64,000 nt of DNA from the NCBI GenBank assembly GCA_023846275.1, contig CM043870.1, positions 14,442,685-14,506,684 on the forward strand. The letters are read 5' to 3'. Positions 10,497 through 22,099 of the stretch are shown one piece after another (positions within the stretch are counted from its first letter, which is position 1; every line of letters begins with the position of its first letter). The stretch is from Vanilla planifolia. Its lineage: Eukaryota > Streptophyta > Magnoliopsida > Asparagales > Orchidaceae. The position numbers and the translations under genes are program-made. The notes below the pieces were generated by a model, which was not told where the DNA came from, ran no database searches, and saw only the letters and a list, made by a program, of their open reading frames with translations.

Positions 10497-13400
10497 AGTG
10501 GAGGGCATAACAGAGTAGAGTAAAGAAGAGTAGAGTAGAGTTGAGCAAAGAAGAGCAGAGCAAAGCAAAGTTGAGAAGAATAGAGAAGAGAAGAGTATAG
10601 CAGAGTAAAGCAGAGTAGCGGGGAGCATAGCACAGCAGAGTAGAGTAGAATAGAGCTAGGTTAGGCTCAGCTATGCTATGCTTGAGTAGAGTAGAGTAAA
10701 GCAGTGTAGAGTGGATTAGAGCAGAGCTAGGTTAGGATAGGTTACGCATGGCTAGGTTGGAATAGAGTGTAGTAGAGTAGAGTAGAGTAGACTAGAGCAG
10801 AGTAGACTAGATCTAGTTTAGGTTAGGCTAAGCTAGGAAAGGGTAGAATAGGTTAGGGTAGCCTTGGTTAGGTTAAAGTAGAGTAGAGTAGAGTAAAGTA
10901 GAGTGGAGTATAGTAGAGTAGAGTAGAGCTAGGCTAGGCTAGGCTAGGGTAAGCTAAGTTAAAGTAGAGTAGAATAGAGGAGAGCAAAGTAGAGAAGAGC
11001 AAAATAGAGTAGAGTAGAGTAGAGTAGAGTAGAATATATTAGAGCAGAGTTATGTTAGGGTAGGCTTGGCTAGCTTAGGTTAGGCTAGGTTAGAGTAGAG
11101 TAGAGTAGAGTAGAGCAGAGCTATGTTAGGCTAGGCTAGGCTTTGTTGGAGTAGAGTAGAGTAGAGTAGAGTATAGTAGGGTAGAGTAGAGTAAAGTATA
11201 AAAGAGCTAGGTTAGGCTAAGATAGGCTAGGATAGCATAGGCTAGGCTTTACTAAGAAAGGCTATAAAGTTGGGTAGAGGTGGTAGTGGAGAGCATAGTG
11301 TAGTAGAGCAAAATAGAGCAGATCAAAATAGAAGAGAGGAGAAGAGAGCAGAGCAGGTTAGAGCAGAGTAAAGAAAGGTAGAATATAGAAAAGTAGAGAA
11401 ACACATAGAATAGCATAGTAGAGTAGAGTAGAGTAGAGCAATGTAGAGCTAAATTATGCTAAGAATGGTTAGAGCAAAGTAGAGTACAGTAGGGAAGAGT
11501 AAAGTAGGTTAGGGTTAGGTTAGGCTAGGCTTGGCTTGTCTAGGTTAGAGTAGAGTAGAATAAAGTAGAGCTAGGTTAGGCTAGGCAAGGCTAGGGTATA
11601 GTAGAGTGGAGTAGGTTAGAGTAGAGCAAAGTAGAGCAAAGTAGAGTTGAGTAGAGCTGAGAATTACAAAGTAGAGCATAGCAGAATAGAGCAAAGTAGA
11701 GTAGAAAAGAGATGAGATAAGTAGAGTAGAGCAGAGTAGAAAAGAGTATGGTTAGGATAGGCTATATTAGAGTAAGGTTATGCTTGGCTAAGTTAGGTTA
11801 AGGTAGGCTAGATTTGATTAGAGTATTGCTAGGTTTGGATAAGCTAGGCTAGATTAGGTTAGAGAAGAGTAGAGTTGAGTTGAGCTAGATTAGGCTAGGG
11901 TTGGCTAAAGTAGGTTAAGCTAGGCTAGGCTAGGCTAGAGTAGAGTAGAGTTAAGAAGAGTACAATAGAGTAGAGTTGTGTAGAGTATAATAAAGTAGAG
12001 TATAATAAAGTATATTAGAGTAAAATAAAGTAGAATATTGCTAGGTTAATCTAGGCTAGGCTAGGTTAGGCTCAACTTGAGTGTAGTGATGTAGAGTAGA
12101 GTAGAGTAGCACAGAGTAGAGCTAGGTTAGGCTAAACTAGACAAAAGTAGAGTAGAATAGAGAAGAGATGGGTAGAGCTGAGTAGAGTAGAGTAGAGTAA
12201 AGTGGAGTAGAGTGGATCGAAGTAGAGCAGAGTAGAGCAAAGTGGAGTAGAGTAGAGTAGAGTAAAGTTGAGTAGAGCCAGGTTAGGCTATGCTAGGCTA
12301 AGCTAGGGTAAAGTATAGTAGAGTAGAGTATAGTAAGGTTAGGTGAGTGTAGGCTAGGTTACAATGGATCTGCTAGCCTAGGCTAGGCTAGAGTTGATTA
12401 GAGTAGAGTAGAGTAGAGTAAAAAAGAGTAGAGGAGAGTAGAGTAGAGTAAAAAAGAGCATATTAGAGTAGAGTAGAGAAGTGCATAGTAGAGTAGAGCG
12501 AGGTTAGCCTAATTTAAGCTAAGCTAGGCTAGGTTAGTGTAGGTTAGAGTAGAGTAGAGTACAGAAGAGTAAAGTAGAGTAGAATAAAGCAAAGTATAGT
12601 AGAGTAGAGTAGAGTAGAGAAGAGCAGAGTACATCAAAGCATAGATAAGTAGAGTAAAGCTATGCAGAGAAGAGTATAGCTAGGTACGGCTAAGCTAGGC
12701 TAGCCTATGCTAAATTAGAGTAGAGTAGAGTAGAACAGAGCAAAGTAGAGTAGAGTGAGTGGAGTATAATAGAGTGGAGTAGAGTAGAGTAGAGTTACGT
12801 TAGGCTAGGCTATGCGAGGCTATGCTAGGCAAGGCTAGGCCAGTGAAGAGTAGAGTAGAGTATAGCTGAATAGAGTAGAGTAAAGCTAGTTTAGGCTTGG
12901 CAAGGCTAGGATAGCCTAGAAAATAATAGAGAAGAGTAGAGCTAGCAGAGTAGAGTAGAGTAGAGAAAAGTAGAGCAGAGTAGAGCTAAGTTAAAATAAG
13001 CAAAGCTAGGCTAGGCTAGGCTAGAGTAGAGTAGAGTAGAGTAGTGTAGAGTAGAGTATAGTAGAGTAGAGTAGAGTAGAGTTGAGTTGAGCTAGGTTAG
13101 GTTAAGCTAGGTGAGGCTAGGCAAGAGTAGAGTAGAGTAGAAAAGAGTAAAGTAGAGTCGAGTAGGTAGAATGGAGCAGAGCAGAGCAAAGCAAAGTAGG
13201 GCCGAGCAAAGTAGTACAATATAGAGTAAAGCTGAGCAAAGTGAAGTTAGACTAAGCTAGGTTAGGATAGGTAAGGCTAGGCTGGGCTTGGTTAAGCTAG
13301 GTTAGAGCAGAGTAGGTTAGAGTAGAGCTACATTAGGCTAAGCAAGCCTAGGCTAGGTTGGAGTAGAGTATAATGGAGTAGAGTAGAGTAGAGTAAAGTA

Positions 13401-14898
13401 GAGTAGAGTAGAGTAGAGCTAGGTTAAGTTAGCCTAGGATATGCAAGGCTTGGAAAGGCAAGGCTAGGTTATGCTAGAGTAGAGTATTGTTGAGTAGAGT
13501 AGAGTAGAGCTTGATTAAGCAAGGCTAGGCCAGAGTAGACTAGAGTAGAGTAGAGCAAAGAAGAGCAAAGCAAAGTAGAGAAGTATTTGGTAGAGTAGAG
13601 TAGAGCAAAGTAGGGTAGAGTAGGGTAGAGAAGTGTAGAGTGGAGTAGAGTGTCGTAGTGTAGAGTAGAGTAGAAAAAAGCTTGGTTAGGTTTGGCTAGG
13701 CTAGGCTAAGCTAGGTTTGGCTAGCTAGAGTAGAGTAGTGTAAAGTTGAGTAGAATAGAGCTAGGCATGTTAGGCTTGGCTTTACTAAAGTAGACTAGTG
13801 CAGAATAGAGCAAGAAAAGGAGAGTAGAGGAAAGTAGAGTAGAGTAGAGAAGAGTAGAGCGGAGTAGAGTAAAGTATAGTAAAGCAGAGCAGAGCTAGGT
13901 TTGGCTAGCTAGGCAAGGCTAGGCTAAGCTATGTTAGGCTAAGATAGAGTCGAGTAGAGTAAACCACAGTAAAATAGAGTAGAGTAGAGTAGTGTAGAGC
14001 AAAGCATAGTAGAGTAAAGTATAATAAAGTAAAGTATAATATAATAGCTAGGTTTGGTTAGGCTAGGATAGGCTAGAGTATTATAAAGTAGTGTAGTAGA
14101 GAAAATTAGAGCATTATAGCATAGAGTAGAGCAAAGCAAAGTAGAGCAGAGTGGTGTAGAGCATAGCAGAGTAGATCAAAGATGATCAAAGCTGAGTAGA
14201 GTAGAGTAGAGATGACAAGAGTAGAGTAGAGTAGAGATAAGTCAGGCTAAGAAAAGCAAGAGCAGAGTATAGTACAATAGAGTAGAGTAGAGTAGAATGG
14301 AGTAGAGTAGAGTAGAGGTTGCTAAGGCAAAGCTAGATTAAAGAAGAGTAGAATAGAGGTCAGTTTAGTAGAGTAGATTAGAGTAGAGTAGAGTAGAGTG
14401 GAGTAGAGTAGAGTAGAGGAGAGTAGAAAAGCCTAAAGTAAAGTAGAGTAGAGTAGAGCAGAGCAAAGCAAAAGAGTAGAGAAGAGTATTATAGAGTAGA
14501 ATAGAGTAGGGCAGTACATAATAAAGTAGGGAAGAGTAGAGAAGAGCAGAATAGAGTAGAGTTAAGCTATGTTAAGCTAGGTTAAGCTAGGTTAAGCTAG
14601 GCTAAGCTAGGCTAGGCTAGATGAGGATTGTGTAGAGTATTTTAAAGTAGTATAGTGTAGAGTAGAGTAGAGTGGAGCTAGGTTAGGCTAGGGTACGCTA
14701 AACTAGGCATGGGTTGGCTAGGCTATGCTAGGCTAGGTAGAGTATTGTGGAGCAGAGTACGGTTGGCTAGGCGAGGTTAGGCTATAGTAGTGTAGAATAG
14801 AGTAAAGTAGAGTAGAGTAGAGTATAGTCGATTATAGTTGAATAGATGAGAGTAGAGTAGAGTAGAGTAGAGTAGAGTGGAGTAAAGTATATTGGAGT

Positions 14899-14973
14899 AA
14901 GGGAGAGGAGAGGAGAGGAGAGAAAGAGTAGAGGAGAGGAAAGGAGAGGAGAGGAGAGAAGAAGAGAGAAAAG
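14899..14973 (+). repeat. Pure-purine GGAGA patch in copy B
   Basis: Purine tracts of 30 nt (14899-14928) and 44 nt (14930-14973) are separated by one T. They are made of GGAGA repeats ending in an A-rich GAAGAGAGAAAAG. Counterpart of 7261-7322. Confidence 0.8.
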
Positions 14974-16030
14974 CATAGCAAGGTAGAGTAGAGTAGAACA
15001 GTGTAAAGTAGAGCAAAATAGAGTGGAGTAAAGCAAAGTAGAGTAGGGAAGAGAAAAGTAGCATAAAGCAAAACAAAGTAGAGTAGAGTAGAGCAAATTA
15101 TAAAACAAAAAGGAAGAGTAGAGTGGAGATGAACAAAGCAGAGTAGAGCAAAGCTAGGTTAAGCTAGGTAAGGCTAAGCTAGTGTAGAGTAGAGTAGAGA
15201 AGAGCATAGTAGAGTAGAGTAGGGTAGAGTAGAGTATAGTGGAGCTAGGTTAAGTTGGTCTAGGTTAGAGTAGAGTAGAGTAGAGCTGAGTATAGTAGAA
15301 TATAGTGGATTAGAGTGGATTAGAGTAAAGTAATGCTTTATTTGGTTGGGCTTAGCTTGGCTAAGCTAAGCTAGGCTAAGGTAGGGTAGGATAGGCTATG
15401 TTAGAGTAGCGTAGAGTAGAGCAAAGTAGAATAGAGAAGAGTCGAGTAGAGTAGAGTAGTATAGGGTAGAGCTCAGTTATGTTAGGTTAAATAAGGCTAA
15501 GCTAGAGGAGGGTAGAGTAGAGTAGAGTAAAGTAGAGCAGAGCAGAGTAAAGTGTTGCAGAGACGAGTAGAGAAGAGTAAAGATGAGCAGAGCTAGGTTA
15601 GGCTAGGTTGGGCTAAGAAAGATTAGGCTAGGCTAAGCCTAATTAAGTTAGAGTAGAGTAGAATAAAATAAAGTAGTGCAAAGTAGAGTAGAGTACAGTA
15701 GAGTAGAGCTAGATTAGGCTAAGTTAGGCTTGGTTAGATTAGAGTAGAGTAGAGTAGAATAAAGCAGAGTGGAGTAGAGTAGAGCGAGGTTAGGCTAGGC
15801 TTGGCTAATATAGGCGATGCTTGGCTAGAGTAGAGTAGAGTAGAGCACAGTTCAACTTGGTTAGGCAAGGGTAGAGTAAAGTAGAGCAGAGCAGAGCAAA
15901 GAAGAGCAGAGCAGAATAGAGAATAATAGAGTAGCACAAAGCAAAGCAGAGCGGAGAACAGTAATGCAAAGTTGAGTAGAGCTAGGTTAGGTTATGCTAG
16001 GCTAGGTTAGTCTACATTAGAGCAGAGCAG

Positions 16031-16130
16031 AGTAAGGTAGAGTGGAGTAAGGTAGAGTAGGGTGTAGTAAAGTAGAGCAGAGTAAGGTAGAGTGGAGTAA
16101 GGTAGAGTAGGGTGTAGTAAAGTAGAGCAG
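16031..16130 (+). repeat. Exact 50-bp tandem duplication
   Basis: The 50-bp unit 16031-16080 is repeated without a mismatch at 16081-16130. Neighbouring pentamers differ from each other by 20-40%, so the identity marks a very recent event. Copy A has a single related segment near 8201, so it happened after the large duplication. Confidence 0.9.
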
Positions 16131-18248
16131 AGTAGAGTAGAGCTATGTTAGGTTATGCTAGTATATGCTTAGCTAGGCTAATGTAGAGTAGGGTAGAGCA
16201 AAATAGAGCAGAATAGAGCAAAATAAAGCATTTTAGAGTAGAACAAAGAAGAGTAAAGCTATGCTAGGCAAGGCTAGAATTGGTTAGGTGAGGCTAGAGT
16301 TGAGTAGAATAGATTGGATTATAGTAAAGTAGAGCAAGGTTAGGTTAAGGTAATCTAAGAAAGGTTAATTTAGAGTAAAATAAGGTAGAGTAGAGTAGAG
16401 AGGAGCAGAGTAGAGAAAAGCATAGCACAGTAGAGTTGAGTAGAGTTAAGCAAAGCAGAGTAGAGTAAAGCTTAGCAAAGTAGAGCAGAGTAGAGAAAAG
16501 AAGAGTAGAGCAAAGCTAGAGAAGGCTATGTTAGCTTAGAGCAGAGTAGTATAGAGTAGGGTAGCGTAGAATAGAGCAGAGAAGAGAAAAGCAGAGAAGA
16601 GTTAGGCTAGGCTAGGCTTGGTAAGGTTAGGCGAGAGTAGAGTAGAGTAGAGCTAAGTTTGGCTAAGCTAGGCAAGGCAAGGTTAGAATAGAGTAGAGCA
16701 GAGTAGAGTATAGTAGAGTAGACTAGAGTAGAGTAGAGCAAAGTTGGGTTAGATTAAGGCAGGATAGGCTAAACTAGAGTAGAGTAGTAGAGTACAGTAG
16801 AATAGAATAGAGTAGAGTAGAGCTAGGTTAGGCTAGGTTAACTTAAGTTAGGCTAAGCTAGGTTAGAGTAGAGTGGAGTAGAGTAGAGTAGAGTATAGGA
16901 GGGTAGAGTAAAGTAGAGCAGAGTATAGTAGAGTATAGTAGAGTAGAGTAGAGCAGAGTAGAGAAGAGAAGAGCAATACAGAGTAGAGCAGAACGAAGTA
17001 GAGTAAAGCAGAGCAAAGTAGAGACAGCAGAGTAGAGTAGTACAGAGTAGAGCAGAGCCAAGTAGAGTAGAGGAGAGCAAAGAAGAGAATAGAAAACTAT
17101 AGCAAAGCAGAGTAGAGAATAGCAGAGTAGAGCAGAGTAGAGTAGAGTAAGGTTAGGCTTGGTTAGGCTAGAGTATATTAGAGTAATGGAGAGTAGAGTA
17201 GAGCTAAGTTTGGCTAGGGTAGGCTTGGTTAGGTTAGAGTAGAGTAGAGTTGAGTTGAGTAAGAAAGAGTAGAGAAGAGTAAAGCTGAGTAGAGAAGAGT
17301 AGAGTAAGGTTAGATTGGGCTAAGTTATGCTAAGTTAGACTAGGCTAGGCTAGAGTAGAGTAGAGTAGAGTATACTAGAGGAATGTAGAGTAAGGATAGG
17401 CAAGGAAAGGCTAGGCTAGGCTAAGCAAGGCTAGATATATTAGAGTAGAGCAAAGTAGAGCTGAGTAGGCTAAGCAAAGCTAGGTTAGGCTAGGCTATGC
17501 TATGCCAGAGTAGAGTTAAGTAGAGTAAAGCTAGGTTAGGCTACGCTAGACTAGGCTAAGCTAGAGCATAGAGTAGAGCATATTATAGATGAGCAGAGTC
17601 GAGTGGAGCATAAAAAGGCACAACAGAGCATAGAAGAGTAGGGTGGAATAGAGTAGAGTAGAGCAAGCTTAGGCTAGGCTAAGCATGTCTAGGCTAGAGC
17701 AGAGTAGAGTTGAGTAAAGTATAGTAGAGTACAATAAAGTAGAGTAATGTTGAGTAAAGTAGAGTAGAGTAGTGTAGTGTAGAGTGGAGTAGAGTAGAGC
17801 AGATGAGAGTAGAGTGAAGGATAGTTGATGAGAGCAAGGCAAGTAGAGCAAAGTAGGGTAGAGCAGAGCAAAGCAGAAGAATAGAGTAGAGTATAGTAAA
17901 ATAGAGAAGAGTAGAATGGTTTAGTATAGAGCAAGGTAGAGTAGAGTAAAGAAATACAAAGTTAGGCTAGGCTTGGTTAGGATAGAGTAGAGTAGAGTAG
18001 AGTACAATAGAGTAGAGTAGAGTAGTATAGAGTAATATAGAGTAGAGTGAAGCTAAATTAGGCTAAGAAAGGGTAGGTATTGCTCGACTAGAGGAAAGTA
18101 ATGTAGAGTAGAGTAGAGTAGAGCTAGATTAGGCTAAGCTAGGCTAGAGTAGAGTAAAGTAGAGTAGAGTAGAGTAGAATAGGGTAGAGTAGAGTAGATT
18201 AGAGTAGAATAGAGTAGAGTGGGGTAAAATGGAGTAGTGGAGAGAATT

Positions 18249-18277
18249 GGAGAGGAGAGGGGAGGAGAGGAGAGGAG
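18249..18277 (+). repeat. 29-nt pure-purine GGAGA patch in copy B
   Basis: Unbroken purine tract after GAGAATTGG, ending before TGGAGAGCAG. Counterpart of 10468-10496. Confidence 0.8.
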
Positions 18278-20114
18278 TGGAGAGCAGAGCAGAGTAGAGT
18301 AAAGAAGAGCATAGTGGAGTAGAGTGAGGAAGAGCAGAGTAGAGCAAAGCAGAGTAGAGTAGAGCAGAGATGAGTAGAGCATAGTAGAGTAGAGTAAAGG
18401 GGACAGGGAAGAGCAGAGCAGGGAAAGATAGAGCAATGCAGAGTAGAGCTGAGCAGAGTAGAGTAGAGCTTGGTTAGGCTATGCTATGCTATGCTTGAGT
18501 AGAGTAGAGTAGAGCAGAGTAAAGTATAGTAGAGTCAAGTGGCATAGAGTAGAGTGGAGCAGAGTAGAGCTAGGTTAGGATAGGTTAGGCAAGGCTAGGT
18601 TGGAATAGAGTGGAGTAGAGTAAAGTAGAATAGAGTAGAGTAGAGTTGACTAGAGCAGAGTAGACTAGATCTTGGTTAGCTTAAGCTAAGCTAGCTAGGT
18701 AGGATAAGTGAAGATAGGCTTGGTTAGGTTAAAGTAGAGTATAGTAGAGTAGAGTAAAGTAGAATAGAGTAGAGTAGAGCTAGGCTAGGCTAGGCTAAGT
18801 TAGAGTAGAGTAGAATAGAGCAGAGCATAATAGAGTAGAGCAAAGCATAGCATAAAGTAGAGCATAATTAGGTTAGGCGAGGCTTGGCTAGCTTAGGATA
18901 GGCTAGTTTAGAGTACAGTAGAGTAGTGTAGAGTAGAGTAGAGTAGAGTAGAGGTAGGTTAAAGTAGAGTAGAGTAGAGTAGACTAGATTAGAGTAGAGT
19001 AGGGTAGAGTAGAGTAAAGTATAAAAGAGCTTGGTTAAGCTAAGATAAGCTAGGATAGCATAGGCTAGCTAGGAAAGGCTTTAGTAGAGTACAGTAGAGT
19101 AAAGTTGGGTAGAGGAGAGTAGTGGAGAGCATAATAGAGTAGAGTAGAACAAAGCAGAGCAGAATAGAAGAGAGCAAAGTAACCTAGAGCAGAGAAAGGT
19201 AAAATATGGAGAAGTAGAAAAACACAGAATATCTTAGTAGAGCAGAGTAGAGTAGAGCAAAGTAGAGCTAGATCATGCTCGATAAGGTTAGAGTAGAGTA
19301 GAGTAGAGTTGGGTAGAATAAAATAGGGTTAGGTTAGGCTAGTCTTGGGTAGGCTCGGTTAGAGTAAAGTAGAATAGATAAAGCTAGGTTAGGCTAGGCA
19401 AGACTAGAGTATGTTAGAGTAGAGTAGAGTAGAGCAATGTAGAGCAAAGAAGAGTAGAGTAAAGCTAAGTATAACAGAGTAGAGTAGAGCAAAATACAGC
19501 ATAGTAGAGTAGAAAAGAGATGAGATAAGTAGATTAGAAAAGTGTACAATAAAGTAGAGCAGAGTAAGGTTAGGCTAGGCTAAGCTACACTAGGATAGGC
19601 AAGAGTAGAGTAGAGTATAGCTAAGTTTGGATAAGCTATGCTAGATTAGGTTAGAGTAGAGTACATTAGAGTAGAGCTAGATTAGGCTAGGGTAGGCGAG
19701 GCAAGGTTAGGCTAGGCTTTAGTACGGTATAGTTGAGTAGAGTATAATAGAGTATAATAGAGTAGAATAGTGTAAAGTAGAGAAAGCTAAGTTAGGCTAG
19801 GCTTGGCATGGCTAGTTTAGACTAAAATAGAGTAGAGTAGAGTAGAGTAGAGCGAAGGAGAGCAAAGAAGAGTAGAGTAGAGCAGAGTAGAGTAGAGTAC
19901 AGTAGAATAAAGTAGAGTAGAGAAAAATAGTATAGAGTAGAGCAGAGTAGAGTAGAGTAGAGTAGAGTAGAGTTGAGTAAAGTAGAGTAGTATAGAGTAA
20001 AGTATAATGGAGCTAGGTTAGGCAGGGCTAGGCTTGGATAGGGGAGGCTAGGCTCAACTATGTTATGCTAGAGTAGAATGGAGCAGAGTAGACTAGGGTA
20101 GAGTAGAGTAGAGT

Positions 20115-20225
20115 AGAGGAGAGAAGAGAAGAATGGAGTAGAGGAGAGTAGAGTACAGTAGAGTAGAGTAGAGTAGAAGAGAGGAGAGGAGAGAAGAGCA
20201 GAGCAAAGTAGAGGAGAGAAGAGTA
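20115..20225 (+). repeat. GGAGA/GAAGA-rich purine patch
   Basis: A series of short purine tracts, the best at 20175-20198, lies just before the duplicated landmark at 20223. A related patch (GTGAGGAGAGGAGAGGAGAG) stands at 21355-21374, ahead of the second landmark copy at 21399. Confidence 0.65.
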
Positions 20226-21470
20226 GAATATAGTAGAGTAGGCTACGATAGATTACGGTTGGTGAGAGTGGAGTAGAGTAGAGTAAAGTTAGGTTTGGCT
20301 AGGCTAGGCTAGAGTAGAGTAGAGTAGACTAGTGTAGAGTATAATAGAGTAGAGTAGATTTGAGTAGAGCAGAGTAGAGTAGATTAGAGTAGAAAAGAGG
20401 AGAGTAGAGCAGAGTAGAGAAGAGCAAAGCGAAGCAAAATATAGCAAAGTAAAGCAAAAGAGTAGAGTAAAGCAATGTAGTGTAGAGAAGAGTAAAATAT
20501 ATCACAATAGAGTAGAGCAGAGTAGAGTTAGGTTATTCTATATTATGCTAGTTTAAGCTAGGCTAGAGTAGAGTAGAGTAGAGTAAAGTATAGCAGAGTA
20601 AAGTAGAGGGGAGCAGAGCAGAGTAGAGAATGTAGAGTAGAGTAGAGTAGAGTAGAGCAGAGTAGGGTTAGGCTACGTTAGGCTAGGTTAGAGTAGAGTA
20701 GAGTAGAGCAAAGTAGAGAACAGCTAGGTTAGGATAGGCTAGGTAAGGCTAGGTTAGAGTAGATAATAATAGAGTAGAGTAGAGTAGAATAAGGTAGACT
20801 AGAGCTATTTCAGGTTGGGCTAGGCTGGGCTAAGGTAGGTAAGGTTAGGTTAGAGTAAAGTAGAATAGAGTAAAGTAGAGTAGAGTAGATTAGAGTTGAG
20901 TAGAGCTAGGTTAGGCTAAGTTAAGCTAGGTTAGAGTAGAGTTGAATGGAGCAGAACAGAGTAGAGCAGAGAAGAGCAAAGCATAGCAGAAGAGAGCAGA
21001 GTATAGCCGAGTAGAAAAAAGAAGAGCATAACAGAGAAGAGTATAGTAGAGCAAAGTTAAGTTAGGCGAGGTTTGGCTAGCCTAGGTTAAGCTAGGCTAA
21101 AGTAGAGTAGAGTAGATTAGAGTAGATGCAAATTTTGCTAGGCTATGCTAAGTTAGAGTAGAGTAGAGTAGAGTAGATTAGAGTAAAGTATAGTAGAGCT
21201 AGGTTTGGCTAGGCTAGGCTAGGATACTGTAGGCTAGCCTTAGCTTGGCTAAGCTAGAGTAGAATGGCTAAGAGTAGAGTACTGTAGGGTTGAGTAGAGT
21301 AGAGCAGAGTAGAGGAGAACAAAGTAGAGCAGAGTAGAGCAAAGCAGAGTAGAAGTGAGGAGAGGAGAGGAGAGCAAAGAAGAGTAGAGTTGAGAAGAGT
21401 AGAATGTAGTACAGTAGGCTTGAGTAGATTATGATTAGTTAAAGTAGAGTAGAGTAGAGTAGAGCTAGGT
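20170..21470 (+). repeat. Nested duplication of about 1.17 kb inside copy B
   Basis: The landmark at 20223 (a purine patch, then GTAGAATATAGTAGAG, AGGCT, and soon a GATTACGG phrase) recurs at 21399 with the same order: GTAGAATGTAGTACAG, AGGCT, then GATTATGATTAG. Both are followed by a run of TAGAG and by CTAGGTTTGGCTAG or its near match. The offset is 1176 bp. This equals, within error, the extra length that copy B shows against copy A between the 11.8 and 12.6 kb anchors. Exact ends were not determined. Confidence 0.65.
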
Positions 21471-22099
21471 TTGGCTAGCTTAGGCTAGTGTAGAGTAGAG
21501 TATAGTAGAGTAGATAAGAGTAAAGTAAAGTAATGTAGGGTAGAGTAGGGTAGAGCAGAGAAGAGCAGAGCACAGTGCATCAGAGCATAGATAAGTAGTG
21601 TAGAGCATTGCAAAGAAGAGTACAGCTAGGTTAGGCTAAGCTAGGCAAGCCTAGGCTAAATTAGAGTAGAGTAGAATAAAGCAGAATAGAGTAGAGTGGA
21701 GTGGAGTAGAGTAGAGTAGAGTAGAGTAGAGTAAAGTAGTGTTACGTTAGGTTGGGGTATGTGAGGCTAGGCTAGGCTAGAGAAGAGTAAAGTTTGGTAG
21801 AGCTTACTAGAGTAGTGTAGAGCTAGGTTAGGCTTGGCTATGCTAGGTTAGGATAGAGTATAATAGAGAAGTGTAGAGCAAAGAAGAATAAAGTAGAGAA
21901 TAGCATAGTAGAATAGTGTAGAGTAGAGAAAAGTATAGTAGTGCAAAGTAGAGTATAGGTAAGTTAAACTAAGCCAAGCTAGGCTAGGCTATACTAGAGT
22001 AGTGTAGGGTAGTGAATAGTAGAGTAGATAGAGTAGAGTAGAGTAGAGCTGAGCTAGGTTAGGTTAGGCTAGGTGAGGCTAGGCTAGGCTAGAGTAGAG

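Larger units (their letters stand above)
5350..13090 (+). repeat. Large tandem duplication, copy A (about 7.7 kb)
   Basis: Pentamer satellite with the same block structure as the left segment, but matching 13090-22100 in order. Shared irregular landmarks (copy A/copy B starts): GCTGAGCAAAG 5481/13231; GGCTTGGAAAGGCAAGG 5707/13447; GATGACA 6582/14211; TTGGGCTAAGAAAGATT 7950/15608; GAGAATTGGAGAGG 10461/18242; an 11221/19044 match around GGATAGCATAGGCTA; TTTGGATAAGCT 11833/19626; GCATAGATAAG 12639/21585; GTTACGTTAGG 12794/21741. The collinear order of rare variants shows duplication of a kilobase-scale unit rather than chance similarity of pentamers. No gene lies in it. Confidence 0.8.
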
